From Flavobacteriales bacterium (GTDB taxonomy: Bacteria; Bacteroidota; Bacteroidia; CAIKAF01), in the NCBI GenBank assembly GCA_025451235.1, contig JANWKT010000036.1:1-64000 (forward strand): a stretch of DNA of 64,000 nt, in the 5' to 3' direction. The position numbers were made by a program, and so were the translations under genes. Below, in pieces: positions 44,786 to 53,690 of the stretch (its first letter is position 1; each line of letters starts with the position of its first letter). The notes under the pieces were generated by a model that worked only from the letters and a program-made list of their open reading frames with translations, had not been told where the DNA came from and did not search any database.

Positions 44786-45643
44786 CTAATTCTGAAACTT
44801 ATGCACCGTGATATGTTTGCCTAATTGTATCCTGGCAAAATAAGTTCCGCTGGAAAGTTCACCGGTACGAATGGTAAAATCTTTACTGTTTACATCATAG
44901 TATCCTTTTACAAGTCTTCCGTTTATATCTATTATTTCGATGCTATCCATTTTTGCTTTGGGAGAGGTAATGAGTATACCACCATAGGTTTGTTCTATTA
45001 CAATATCCATATCTGCCGCCTGATTAGGAGCACTTAAATGACCACTTACATTGATATCAAAGATAGCAGTATCCACCCCACCAACATTATTAACCGGAAC
45101 AATGCGCAAAGCGGCATCAGGATCGGAGGCCCATGGATCGGCAGCGATATAAGGATCACCCACAAAGTATAATTGAGTGATCAACTCTGCAATGCCGGGA
45201 GCGGTTACCCTGAAATGGATATGACTGGGTCTGTATTGCGCTCCATTTAGGTAAGCACCTGCATGAATGGAGGTAAATTCGTATTGACCTAATGCATCTG
45301 AATATTGAGCACCTCTATATTTAAATTCAGGACTGCTATTATCGTACACCCCGCCATGATCAGCCTGCCATACTTCTATGTATGCATTGGGGAGTGGATT
45401 ACAATCCAGGTCGTAAACGGTTCCTTTATAGATCAGAGGTACTCCGGGTTCGCCTACAATTTGCAGGTTAGAACGAATCGGTGCATTGGCCCTGTAAAAA
45501 GGACCTAATATATCAGCTGTGGTGGGTACACATCCACCACCGGCAAATATATCGTCGGTCATAAATGAGTATCCGATCTTTGGCAGAAGGGTAACAGCGA
45601 TAAACCCTTTTACACTGTTTGAAATAAAACCGCGTCTTTTCAT
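44786..45643 (-). CDS. Exported intradiol ring-cleavage dioxygenase with T9SS-like C-terminus
   Basis: 285 residues. Residues ~45-205 form an intradiol dioxygenase domain: DILGPFYRANAPIR, then AYIEVWQADHGGVYDN with a candidate iron-ligand Tyr, and QYRPSHIHF with the paired His ligands. It would cleave catechol-type rings with Fe(III) and O2. The N-terminus MKRRGFISNSVKGF resembles a twin-arginine signal. The end (SIEIIDINGRLVKGYYDV ... SGTYFARIQLG) resembles a T9SS sorting domain. Extracellular intradiol enzymes are known in fungi; the substrate here is unknown. Confidence 0.83.
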   Translation of the reverse strand: MKRRGFISNSVKGFIAVTLLPKIGYSFMTDDIFAGGGCVPTTADILGPFYRANAPIRSNLQIVGEPGVPLIYKGTVYDLDCNPLPNAYIEVWQADHGGVYDNSSPEFKYRGAQYSDALGQYEFTSIHAGAYLNGAQYRPSHIHFRVTAPGIAELITQLYFVGDPYIAADPWASDPDAALRIVPVNNVGGVDTAIFDINVSGHLSAPNQAADMDIVIEQTYGGILITSPKAKMDSIEIIDINGRLVKGYYDVNSKDFTIRTGELSSGTYFARIQLGKHITVHKFQN

Positions 45644-45746
45644 GGTAAAATATTTATACTAATGTACGCTTGAGTCCTGGTTTTGGACATGTACAATTTT
45701 TCCCAAAGAATGGATATATCAAATGATTTGTGAAATGGCTGTTAAA

Positions 45747-45781
45747 GTAAAAGCCCATGCGGATAAGATCATCCGCATGGG
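45747..45781 (-). terminator. Intrinsic terminator of the S46 peptidase gene
   Basis: CCCATGCGGAT (45754-45764) pairs perfectly with ATCCGCATGGG (45771-45781), 6-nt loop. On the minus strand the stem is followed by CTTTTACTTT. It lies 22 nt past the stop at 45804. Confidence 0.8.
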
Positions 45782-45803
45782 TCTTCAATACTTCGTATAT
45801 CAA

Positions 45804-47954
45804 TTATTGTATCAATTTCAATTCAGCAACGATCCTATCGGCATGGGCCATTTTATCGATGATGAAAATAACATAACGGATATCTACCGAGATGGTGCGG
45901 TTATAATTATCGTCAAAATAAATATCGCCTACCATTCCCTCCCAAACACCGTCGAAAGCAATGCCCACGAGCTCTCCTTTTCCATTGATCACCGGGCTTC
46001 CGCTATTACCACCGGTAATGTCGAGATTGGCCAGGAAACAAACAGGTAACTCACCTTGTTTATTGGCATACTTTCCAAAATCTTTGTTTACCAACAATGT
46101 TTTCAGATCTGCAGGTACATCAAATTCATCATCACCCGGAATTTCTTTTTCAAGGATACCTTTATGTGTGGTATACCAATTATAGCTCATTCCATCTCTT
46201 GGGGCATAAGATTTTACCTGCCCATAGGTTAAACGTAAAGTGGAATTGGCATCAGGATACATAAATGTTCCGGACTTATATTCTCTTAACCCTTGCACAT
46301 ATACCTTCATGAGGGCAGATCTTTTTGTAACCAGTTCACCAATTTTAGGGCGGTAGGTATCTCTTAACTCTAAAATATCCATGGCATACAAAATACCCAG
46401 GTCTTTTTCCAATAGTTCTTTGGTAGGATTTGCTAAAAATTTATTGAGCTTGTTGCTATCAACGAGCATGGTGGTGCCAAAAACCAAAGCGGCATATTGG
46501 TCATATTGATCTCCAGTACCTCCTGAAGGATTGATCCTGGTAAATTCATAGCGGCTCAAGGTTTTTGCCCAATACTCCTGGTTAAGATTTTTTTGCACTA
46601 ACCGTAAAACGGCGGCAAAAGCTTTTTGATCGGCCACCGCCATTTTTTCATATCCTTCGAAATGACCCGCCATTCCTTTTTTGATCTTTGCCACTTCTGC
46701 GTCGATGGCTGCTTGATCGGTTGAGTTTTCCGTCAATAATTTTCTGAGGTCTTTAAAACTTCTTCCAAAGATCCCTATATGCACACCATAATATCCATAG
46801 TTGATATACTGGGTAAATTTGATAATGCTTGCATTTTCCTTCTCCAGCTGATCCAATTCGGTTAATATGGTGCCATATTTTGTTTTTCTGGCTTCATCGG
46901 CATTTACCCATTCGGTAAATCCTTTTTCCATGAGTCTTTTTTGAGTTAAACAAGGTGAATGTTTGATGGCATTGATGGCACCTTCATAGTATTTTTGTGC
47001 ATTCATATAACTGGCATAATCTCCTGAAAGAAAAAGGCGGACATTTACATCTTTCACCATTTCTTCGTTCCACATATCCAGTTTGGTTTTTAAAACGGTG
47101 GCACGCTCAGGATAATCCACTCCTGTTAAAGACTCAATACTGCTGCTGCTTAAATACCGGGTAGTTCTTCCCGGATATCCCATGATCATTACAAAATCAT
47201 TGGGTTGTACTCCTTTTAAATTGATGGGAAAGAAATATTTAGGTTTATAAGGTTTGTTCACCACTGAATAATCAGCCGGTTTATTGTCGGCCCCTGCATA
47301 GATCCTAAACACCGAGAAATCACCTGTATGGCGAGGCCACATCCAGTTATCGGTATCGCCGCCGAATTTTCCAATAGCTGCCGGAGGTGCACCTACAAAG
47401 CGAATATCTTTAAACACCTCATGTACCATTAAATAATATTCATTTCCGAAGAACATAGATTCCACCTTGGCAGTATAATGATTTCCTGTGGTGGCTTCAG
47501 CAATTATTTTTTTGATCTCTGCATCCCTATCTCCGGCACCGGTAACACGGGCAGTAACATCCTGCATATAAACCAGGATAGAAGCAGTAAGACCTGGGAC
47601 CGGTATTTCATCCGATTCGTTTTTTGCCCAATATCCATTGTCGAGGTAGTTATGATCAACGGTACTTAAACCGGCAATGGCATCAAACCCGCAATGGTGA
47701 TTGGTAAATATCAATGCCTTGTCGCTAACAATTTCTCCAGTACAAAATCCACCGAAATGAACGATTCCATCTTTTACGGATGATTGGTTCATATTATAGA
47801 TCTGGTCAGGTTTTAATTTACAACCTTCACCTTTCATATTGTTGATCACTTTATTGATATAAAGTGGCAACCACATTCCTTCGTCGGCACGAACGGAGCT
47901 AACTAAAAAAAGTTGGATGAGTAGAAGTACAAAAATGCGTTTTATATTTTCCAT
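45804..47954 (-). CDS. S46 family dipeptidyl peptidase (DPP7-like)
   Basis: 716 residues with a signal peptide (MENIKRIFVLLLIQLFLVSSVRA) leading straight into DEGMWLP, the family's mature start. The chymotrypsin-like triad is visible: TNHHCG (His86/87) and GGNSGSPVINGKGELVG with the catalytic Ser. In S46 enzymes the residue in FD-x-V/NW decides specificity; here it is Gly (FDGVWEG), as in DPP7 (hydrophobic P1), not Arg as in DPP11 (acidic P1). It acts in the periplasm on peptide N-termini, part of asaccharolytic peptide use in Bacteroidota. Confidence 0.94.
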   Translation of the reverse strand: MENIKRIFVLLLIQLFLVSSVRADEGMWLPLYINKVINNMKGEGCKLKPDQIYNMNQSSVKDGIVHFGGFCTGEIVSDKALIFTNHHCGFDAIAGLSTVDHNYLDNGYWAKNESDEIPVPGLTASILVYMQDVTARVTGAGDRDAEIKKIIAEATTGNHYTAKVESMFFGNEYYLMVHEVFKDIRFVGAPPAAIGKFGGDTDNWMWPRHTGDFSVFRIYAGADNKPADYSVVNKPYKPKYFFPINLKGVQPNDFVMIMGYPGRTTRYLSSSSIESLTGVDYPERATVLKTKLDMWNEEMVKDVNVRLFLSGDYASYMNAQKYYEGAINAIKHSPCLTQKRLMEKGFTEWVNADEARKTKYGTILTELDQLEKENASIIKFTQYINYGYYGVHIGIFGRSFKDLRKLLTENSTDQAAIDAEVAKIKKGMAGHFEGYEKMAVADQKAFAAVLRLVQKNLNQEYWAKTLSRYEFTRINPSGGTGDQYDQYAALVFGTTMLVDSNKLNKFLANPTKELLEKDLGILYAMDILELRDTYRPKIGELVTKRSALMKVYVQGLREYKSGTFMYPDANSTLRLTYGQVKSYAPRDGMSYNWYTTHKGILEKEIPGDDEFDVPADLKTLLVNKDFGKYANKQGELPVCFLANLDITGGNSGSPVINGKGELVGIAFDGVWEGMVGDIYFDDNYNRTISVDIRYVIFIIDKMAHADRIVAELKLIQ

Positions 47955-48017
47955 ATAGCTAATAGTGTTTTAAGGGCTATAAAGGTAGACTTTATTCTGA
48001 AAAATCGAACAGGAATT

Positions 48018-48620
48018 CTAATTGGTAAACGATTTGTAATGAGGCTGTTGGGCAATGGATAGCATCTCCCGGTCCCCCCTAGAATCCCCATAGGCATAAA
48101 TAAGGGTATAGTCTTCGAAGGAGAGGATAGATTGGATCCGGTTCAGCTTTTCCTGTCCATAACAATTCGGAGTGGCAAATTTTCCTGTGATCTTATCATT
48201 GATCACTTCTGGTTCGGTGGCCAATATTTCCATACCAATCTTTTTACACCAGGGGGCCACCCATTCTTTGCCGGAGGCAGTTACTAAAATGAGCCTATGG
48301 TTGTTTTCTTGGTGGACCCTAAGTTGGTCCAAGGCAGATTTTTTCAGCAGGCCAGGTAATACCTGTTCACAAAAATCTTCGCCGGCTTTTTTAAATCTTT
48401 TGTATTCCCAACCTCCAAAAAAATATTTGAACATGATGGATTTGGCCTTGTCATTTCTAATGAGTTTGAGGGCATACAATACCAGCATGGGACTTAATAA
48501 CCACATCCCCAACCAAAAGCTGGGTTTACCATGTGTGAATTTGATGAACTCAATAAAAGTATCCTTCCGTGTGATGGTACCATCAAAATCAAAAAGAGCC
48601 AGTACATTAGTTTTTATCAT
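48018..48620 (-). CDS. HAD-IB family phosphatase
   Basis: 200 residues, cytoplasmic. HAD motif I is LALFDFDGTITRKDTF (nucleophile Asp and following Asp); motif II is LILVTASGKEWV; motif III/IV is IYAYGDSRGDREML. It belongs with the phosphoserine-phosphatase-like HAD-IB subgroup (also lysophosphatidate and similar phosphatases), but a specific substrate cannot be named. Its start overlaps the previous gene's stop by 14 bases, so the two are probably cotranscribed. Confidence 0.87.
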   Translation of the reverse strand: MIKTNVLALFDFDGTITRKDTFIEFIKFTHGKPSFWLGMWLLSPMLVLYALKLIRNDKAKSIMFKYFFGGWEYKRFKKAGEDFCEQVLPGLLKKSALDQLRVHQENNHRLILVTASGKEWVAPWCKKIGMEILATEPEVINDKITGKFATPNCYGQEKLNRIQSILSFEDYTLIYAYGDSRGDREMLSIAQQPHYKSFTN

Positions 48621-49167
48621 CCGGATCTTTCTTCGGTTTAATGGGCTTCGGTTTTTTCTTGGTCAATACTGCTCTTTGATAATTTGTAGGGAAGTAGGTG
48701 GTAACATAAGGGATCTCTTCATCCCCTTTTCCGCTTTTAAAGCTGATCTTTTCATTGTCACTAATCAGTTCCCAGGTAATTTTTCCTTTTTCATAAGTGG
48801 TAATTCCATAGATCACATTGTCCATCACCTCAAAACGCTGGAACATTCTATTTCCCATCAGCACTTCATTGATAATGATCCCATTGTTTTCATCCACTTC
48901 ATACAGGCCTGGGATGCTATCACTTTTGATCAGGTTATATTTTCTCTCATCCCTGTTTTTTCCATCATCATATACAATGGTATATTTCCAGTTGTTGAGG
49001 GTATCGGTTTTAGCCAGGTGAAGTTCCATGTTGAGGCTAACCGTTTTTCCCTTTGGATTTTTTATTTCCAGTACACCATACCAATCTCCCAGCCAATCTT
49101 GTGGAATGTTTTGAGCGAAAAGGAAGGAAGTGGGAAGAAGTAAAATAAGGAGGATGTATTTCTTCAT
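48607..49167 (-). CDS. Exported hypothetical protein
   Basis: 186 residues from the ATG at 49167, which opens a signal peptide (MKKYILLILLLPTSFLFAQ); a longer in-frame start at 49254 would overlap the VanW gene. The mature part opens IPQDWLGDWYGVLEI and continues as a beta-rich domain like small lipocalin-type Bacteroidota proteins. The C-terminus is very basic (KKKPKPIKPKKDPDDKN). No catalytic motif. Overlaps the HAD gene by 14 bases. Confidence 0.75.
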   Translation of the reverse strand: MKKYILLILLLPTSFLFAQNIPQDWLGDWYGVLEIKNPKGKTVSLNMELHLAKTDTLNNWKYTIVYDDGKNRDERKYNLIKSDSIPGLYEVDENNGIIINEVLMGNRMFQRFEVMDNVIYGITTYEKGKITWELISDNEKISFKSGKGDEEIPYVTTYFPTNYQRAVLTKKKPKPIKPKKDPDDKN

Positions 49168-49208
49168 ATGATATATTTGCTTGTAGTAAATGTACAAAAA
49201 AATATTTT

Positions 49209-50960
49209 TTATACCGGTTGACGAAAAATGTTTTTTTCGATCTGCAACATACATGCTCGCTTGAATGCTTCATAATCTCCTACAGGAACAATGGTAAGGT
49301 TCGCTGATTCATTCAAGCCGGCCGCTGTGGTGGTAATAACCGGAATGCCCAGTGCCATTGCTTTCAATACTAACCTGGGTTGGTTTTCGATATAAGTAGG
49401 ATAAAGTACCAAACCAATATCATCAAATATATTTTCTGATGCCGGTTCAGTTTTAATCCCCTGCCAAAACTGATCCGACTCTTTTATGTTTCGGGTAATG
49501 ACGATGGTTAGATCAAGTTCTTTGGCCAATTGTCTTACTTCATAAGCTCCTTTTCTTCCAATGGTGGACGAAGGAAAAAGTATTCGCTTCCCTTTTGTTG
49601 GGGATATATTCGATGGGGAATTCCAGTCAAGCTTGATAGATTTATTGTTGAATATATGGGCAATTTCTGCATGAGGAGTGATGATCTTTCTGGACTTGGT
49701 CAAAGCCATATTTTCAAGATCTAATAAGGATTGGCTGGCCCGGAAATCATTCAGGGTTTTACTTTCACTATTTCTTTCATAAGCCAAGTTGAGTCTTTCA
49801 TGCAATTTTTCAAAAGGAAGCCGGGTCATCAGTACATCAAATGTTCTCCCGGCCAGCACCCCTTCGGCCCATAAAAAAGGAAGCAGGTTTTGCGAAACAA
49901 CCAGGTGGTTACATTCCACAGGTATATATTTGGAGGCGGCTTGTGCTACTTTCTTGTCAAGCCGCAGTTGGGTAGCAAAAATATTTTTATTGGCTTTAGA
50001 GGCGAAACGGGTGCTAAATGCTCTCCTGACCGCAGCCAATGGTAAGGTTTTCACGGAATATCCCGCGGGAATGCTCCATGCATACCTTTGTGTTTTGAAG
50101 AGGCTCTTTTTTGATAAGGGAAGAATGAAAAGATCTTTTTCTTCGGTAATGGATTGAATAAAAGTATCATATTCATTCCATTTTTCATCCAGGATGAAAG
50201 TAGTGATGGACCTTTTTTGTTTTTTTGAAAGCCCTGTGGGATGTTTAAAACATTGAAGATTCCCGCAAGAATAACAATCATTTAATTTGGAGGAGGACAA
50301 GTTAGAAGGAACTTCATCATTACCCATCTCTTTTTTGCCAGAGCTTCTGAATTGAATAATGAGTTTTTCGGAACCCATCTCTGTTTCAATCCTGAAAGGG
50401 TAGGGGGCCTTGAACCGGAGGTCGACATAGTTCCATTTTACAGTTGCATCCCTGTTTTGTTCTGCCAATGATCCTTTGATCACCTTGGTATGTTTATGTC
50501 TTTCGATGATTTGGAATTCTGCTTTGATGGCAGCATCATACAGGGCGTTTGAAAGTTGACAGAGTCCGCCACCTTTTGTAGGAACAATACAACCCTCTCT
50601 TATTTCCCTGCCTACCACATAACCTTTACCAAAATTTGGATTACCCATATGTTTCCAGAAGCTGAAAGTTTTATGGGCAGGTACTTCAATGCCATCAATA
50701 TTTTTGATGGCCAATCGGAGATTTTCAATTTTACCTGCAGTTAGTATCCAGTTTTGGTCATTGTCATCCGGATTCCATAGATCACTTTCCGAAAAAGAGA
50801 TCACCGGTTCATTTTTCAATTGGGAGTTAACTGTAAATTTTCGGTGCTGGTTTCCCAGGTTTTGAACTTTCCGCTTGATGATCAGTAAAAATGATTTCAA
50901 CCGGAACTTAGCATCGTTTACGATGCTATGCTTTTCGGTCAATGCATTTTTTTGCACCAT
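49209..50960 (-). CDS. VanW domain protein fused to a glycosyltransferase-like C-terminus
   Basis: 583 residues, no signal peptide. Residues ~60-215 form a VanW domain: TFSFWKHMGNPNFGKGYVVG, then GGGLCQLSNALYDAA, the conserved GGG-x-CQ-x-S motif. A Cys cluster (CYSCGNLQCFKH) follows near 240. The C-terminal ~130 residues resemble a GT4-type glycosyltransferase nucleotide half: KGKRILFPSSTIGRKGAYEV, then LYPTYIENQPRLVLKAMALG and GIPVITT. VanW is a vancomycin-cluster family of unclear function. It lies between hppD and the exported hypothetical gene. The fusion is one unbroken frame. Confidence 0.78.
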   Translation of the reverse strand: MVQKNALTEKHSIVNDAKFRLKSFLLIIKRKVQNLGNQHRKFTVNSQLKNEPVISFSESDLWNPDDNDQNWILTAGKIENLRLAIKNIDGIEVPAHKTFSFWKHMGNPNFGKGYVVGREIREGCIVPTKGGGLCQLSNALYDAAIKAEFQIIERHKHTKVIKGSLAEQNRDATVKWNYVDLRFKAPYPFRIETEMGSEKLIIQFRSSGKKEMGNDEVPSNLSSSKLNDCYSCGNLQCFKHPTGLSKKQKRSITTFILDEKWNEYDTFIQSITEEKDLFILPLSKKSLFKTQRYAWSIPAGYSVKTLPLAAVRRAFSTRFASKANKNIFATQLRLDKKVAQAASKYIPVECNHLVVSQNLLPFLWAEGVLAGRTFDVLMTRLPFEKLHERLNLAYERNSESKTLNDFRASQSLLDLENMALTKSRKIITPHAEIAHIFNNKSIKLDWNSPSNISPTKGKRILFPSSTIGRKGAYEVRQLAKELDLTIVITRNIKESDQFWQGIKTEPASENIFDDIGLVLYPTYIENQPRLVLKAMALGIPVITTTAAGLNESANLTIVPVGDYEAFKRACMLQIEKNIFRQPV

Positions 50961-51004
50961 TTTACAATAAGGTGGGTTAGTATAAAAGAAATATGTTTAA
51001 GGAC

Positions 51005-52165
51005 CTATAATGTTCCCCGTTTTGCCTGCTCCCGTTCAATACTTTCAAATAAGGCTTTAAAGTTACCGGCTCCAAACCCTTTGGCTCCCATCCGTTGGAT
51101 GATCTCAAAAAACAAGGTAGGCCTGTCTTCAACCGGCTTGGTAAATATTTGCAATAAATATCCTTCCTCATCCGCATCTACCAATATGCAAAGTTCCTGC
51201 AGCTTTTTAATATCCTCTTTCATCATATCCCTGTGTTTTCCCAGGCGGGCAGGAATTTCATCGTAATAAGCTTGGGGTGGGGGAGGTAAAAATTCAATTC
51301 CTCGTTTTTTGAGTTCAGCAACGGTTTTTATAATATCATCAGTGGCGATGGCAATATGTTGTACGCCGGGCGTTTCGTAAAAATCAAGGTATTCTTCAAT
51401 TTGCGATTTTTTCTTTCCTTTGGCCGGTTCGTTAATGGGGAATTTGATCCTGCCATTTCCATTGCTCATTACTTTACTCATCAATGCAGAATATTCAGTA
51501 TGGATCTGCTTATCGTCGAATGAAAGGAAATTTACAAAACCCATTACATCTTCGTACCATTTCACCCAGGTATTCATTTCTCCCCAGCCCACATTACCCA
51601 CCATATGGTCAATGAATTTTAATCCAACGGGAGCTGGATTATAATCGCTTTCCCATTTTACAAACCCTGGTAAAAATACCCCTTGATAATTTTTTCGTTC
51701 TACAAACATATGGATGGTTTCCCCGTATGTATAAATACCTGCACGAACCGTTTCTCCATTCTCATCTTTTTCAACGGTAGGTTCCATATAGGGTTTGGCC
51801 CCTCGTTTTACCGTTTCTTCAAAGGCACTCCTGGCATCTTCTACCCAAAGGGCAATTACTTTTACCCCGTCACCATGTTTTTTTACATGATCACCAATAG
51901 GCGAATCACTTTTCAAAGCAGTGGTCAATACCAGGCGGATCTTGTCCTGTTTAAGCACATACGATACTTTGTCTTTAACACCGGTTTCAAGACCTGAATA
52001 GGCATGAGATTGAAAACCAAAAGCAGTTTTATAAAAATGGGCCGCTTGTTTGGCATTGCCTACATAAAATTCTACATAGTCAGTTCCTAATAAAGGAAGA
52101 AAATCCTGTGCTCCTTCGAATATTTTTTCAAGTCCGTATTCAACGCTTTTTACTTCTTTGCCCAT
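51005..52165 (-). CDS. hppD: 4-hydroxyphenylpyruvate dioxygenase
   Basis: 386 residues. It converts 4-hydroxyphenylpyruvate to homogentisate in tyrosine breakdown. Two VOC domains are present, with the iron ligands in the C-terminal one: FIDHMVGNV (His), VQHIAIATDD (His) and TLFFEIIQRMG (Glu). The substrate-loop sequence GFGAGNFKALFESIE is also conserved. Homogentisate dioxygenase and fumarylacetoacetase are not adjacent. Start at 52165, with a -7 element 86 nt upstream. Confidence 0.95.
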   Translation of the reverse strand: MGKEVKSVEYGLEKIFEGAQDFLPLLGTDYVEFYVGNAKQAAHFYKTAFGFQSHAYSGLETGVKDKVSYVLKQDKIRLVLTTALKSDSPIGDHVKKHGDGVKVIALWVEDARSAFEETVKRGAKPYMEPTVEKDENGETVRAGIYTYGETIHMFVERKNYQGVFLPGFVKWESDYNPAPVGLKFIDHMVGNVGWGEMNTWVKWYEDVMGFVNFLSFDDKQIHTEYSALMSKVMSNGNGRIKFPINEPAKGKKKSQIEEYLDFYETPGVQHIAIATDDIIKTVAELKKRGIEFLPPPPQAYYDEIPARLGKHRDMMKEDIKKLQELCILVDADEEGYLLQIFTKPVEDRPTLFFEIIQRMGAKGFGAGNFKALFESIEREQAKRGTL

Positions 52166-52251
52166 TTTTTTAGTTATTGGTAACTAGTAACTTGTAATTG
52201 GTTTACAGGAATTTTTTTCCGAATTAGCAATTACCGGTTTTGTTTATACTT

Positions 52252-52259
52252 CAAAGGTA
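52252..52259 (-). promoter_or_regulatory. -7 element upstream of hppD
   Basis: Minus-strand TACCTTTG fits TAnnTTTG; a TTTT run about 16 nt upstream is the only candidate for the -33 region. It would give an ~80-nt leader. Confidence 0.35.
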
Positions 52260-52362
52260 CAAATTAAGAGGTTGTAAAACATGATTTTTGTTGGTTTTTT
52301 CGGAGGCCATATCTCCACTATATCCGACGCTCAGGCAGAGGACTGCCAGACTTTCCTCCGTC

Positions 52363-52384
52363 CCTCCCGATAGCTATCGGGAGG
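52363..52384. repeat. 22-bp perfect palindrome (same core as the RAYT-adjacent repeat)
   Basis: The inner 16 bp is CCCGATAGCTATCGGG, extended by complementary flanks to 22 bp. The same core follows the RAYT gene at 44654-44671. It lies in the 314-base gap between hppD and the LuxR-type gene, which holds no coding region. Confidence 0.8.
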
Positions 52385-52417
52385 TAAGCTGTAGCTGCTT
52401 CGCAGGCTACTTGCTCC

Positions 52418-52433
52418 CCTGCCGGCCGGCAGG
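52418..52433. repeat. 16-bp perfect palindrome CCTGCCGGCCGGCAGG
   Basis: Self-complementary and close to the 20-bp palindrome at 62530-62549 (CCTGCCTGCCGGCAGGCAGG), suggesting one repeat family. Confidence 0.7.
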
Positions 52434-52466
52434 CAGGTATCCCTGCTGCTGCAATAAAATAAGTGC

Positions 52467-52474
52467 TATTTTTG
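52467..52474 (+). promoter_or_regulatory. -7 element adjacent to the LuxR-type start
   Basis: TATTTTTG fits TAnnTTTG and ends 5 nt before the ATG at 52480, so the transcript would be leaderless or nearly so. Confidence 0.45.
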
Positions 52475-52479
52475 TCCTG

Positions 52480-52956
52480 ATGAATCAAAGGGCCAAAAAT
52501 AGGTTATATATAATAGGTGTAGGGCTTTTATTGGGTCTTTTGTTTGCCCTTATGCAATGGGCAAGAATAAAATGGGTAACTATTGACAATAGTTTTGAAT
52601 TATATGCCATCCTTGTGGCCGTCATTTTTACAGGTGTAGGTATTTGGGCCGGTAACCAGTTCATGAAAAGAAGGACCAAGATCGTGGAAAAAGTGGTGGA
52701 AGTCGAAAAGACAGTTTTTATTGAATCAGGAGGTGCTTTTAACAAAGAGGAGTTTATTCGAAAAACAGGTATTTCTGATCGGGAATTAGAAGTTTTGGAG
52801 CTAATCGTTAAAGGAGCCAGTAACCAGGAAATTGCTGATCAGCTTTTTTTATCTGTGAGTACAGTTAAGACCCATATCTCCAATATCTTTCTCAAACTCG
52901 AGGTAAACCGAAGGACCCAGGCGGTTCAGAAGGCTCGTTCATGGGGCCTGAGTTAA
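52480..52956 (+). CDS. Membrane-anchored LuxR-type transcriptional regulator
   Basis: 158 residues from the ATG at 52480; an earlier in-frame start at 52288 would read through palindromic DNA and is rejected. Two N-terminal membrane helices (LYIIGVGLLLGLLFALMQWA and YAILVAVIFTGVGIWAGNQF), a short coiled coil (KIVEKVVEVEKTV), then a complete LuxR/GerE helix-turn-helix: ISDRELEVLELIVKGASNQE, IADQLFLSVSTVKTHISNIF. There is no receiver or sensor domain. It is probably a membrane-bound transcription factor; targets unknown, though the DUF4199 gene follows in the same direction. Confidence 0.87.
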   Translation: MNQRAKNRLYIIGVGLLLGLLFALMQWARIKWVTIDNSFELYAILVAVIFTGVGIWAGNQFMKRRTKIVEKVVEVEKTVFIESGGAFNKEEFIRKTGISDRELEVLELIVKGASNQEIADQLFLSVSTVKTHISNIFLKLEVNRRTQAVQKARSWGLS

Positions 52957-53064
52957 TGGTACTTTAGTCCGGTTTTAGATGGTTTCATTAAAATTCATAC
53001 TTTAGTATGATAAAGATCGGGGGCTTATTTTCGTGGTTTGTACCCGAATCAAAAAAATTATCAC

Positions 53065-53601
53065 ATGAGAAAATTTGTCCTTGTTTACGGGAGTATTTCG
53101 GGAGCAATTGTAGCTCTGATGCTCATTATTTCATTCGTTTTTATTATTGGTAATAGTACCGATCCTGCTGATCATGATATGACCGGAGGTATGATCATTG
53201 GTTTTACCGGTCAGTTCCTGGCCCTGAGCTTTATTTTTATAGCGACCCACTCCTATAAAAAAAATGTCCTGGGAGGGCGGATCAAATTCTGGCCCGCATT
53301 TAAAATAGGCTTACTCATTTCTTTGGTGGCTTCTACTATTTATGTTATTACCTGGGTTATTTTGTATAAAACAGGCAGTTCGGCTGTAATGGAGGTTATG
53401 GCTCAGCAAGAGTTGGCTGCAGCCAAACCTGAGGATGTTCCTTCAATTGAAGCACGTTGGGCTTTTTATCGTACGTATCCGGGCCTAATTTTGTGGACCT
53501 ATGTGGAGATATTACCCACAGGAATTTTATTTAGCTTAATTTCTGCACTTATATTTTGGTTAACTGGCAGAAAGAAAAAAGAGAATACAGCCACAGTTTA
53601 A
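53065..53601 (+). CDS. DUF4199 family membrane protein
   Basis: 179 residues from the ATG at 53065; an in-frame TTG at 53038 adds nine residues. Four hydrophobic segments, including FVLVYGSISGAIVALMLIIS, and a soluble loop (AAAKPEDVPSIEARWAFYRT) between the third and fourth. This is the Bacteroidota DUF4199 arrangement; function unknown, inner membrane. Often found next to dolichol-type glycosyltransferase genes in this phylum; here it follows a LuxR-type regulator and precedes VOC genes. Confidence 0.8.
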   Translation: MRKFVLVYGSISGAIVALMLIISFVFIIGNSTDPADHDMTGGMIIGFTGQFLALSFIFIATHSYKKNVLGGRIKFWPAFKIGLLISLVASTIYVITWVILYKTGSSAVMEVMAQQELAAAKPEDVPSIEARWAFYRTYPGLILWTYVEILPTGILFSLISALIFWLTGRKKKENTATV

Positions 53602-53690
53602 ACACCCCAAAAAAAATCATAATAACAAGCAATACCATGACCCTAGTCGCGATAACGGTTAGAGCATGAGCACCCTATAAAAAATATTTT

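Noticed and set aside
52288-52479. Longer N-terminus for the LuxR-type regulator
   Set aside because: It would translate through the two palindromes and overlap the promoter box; the ATG at 52480 starts directly before the first membrane helix.
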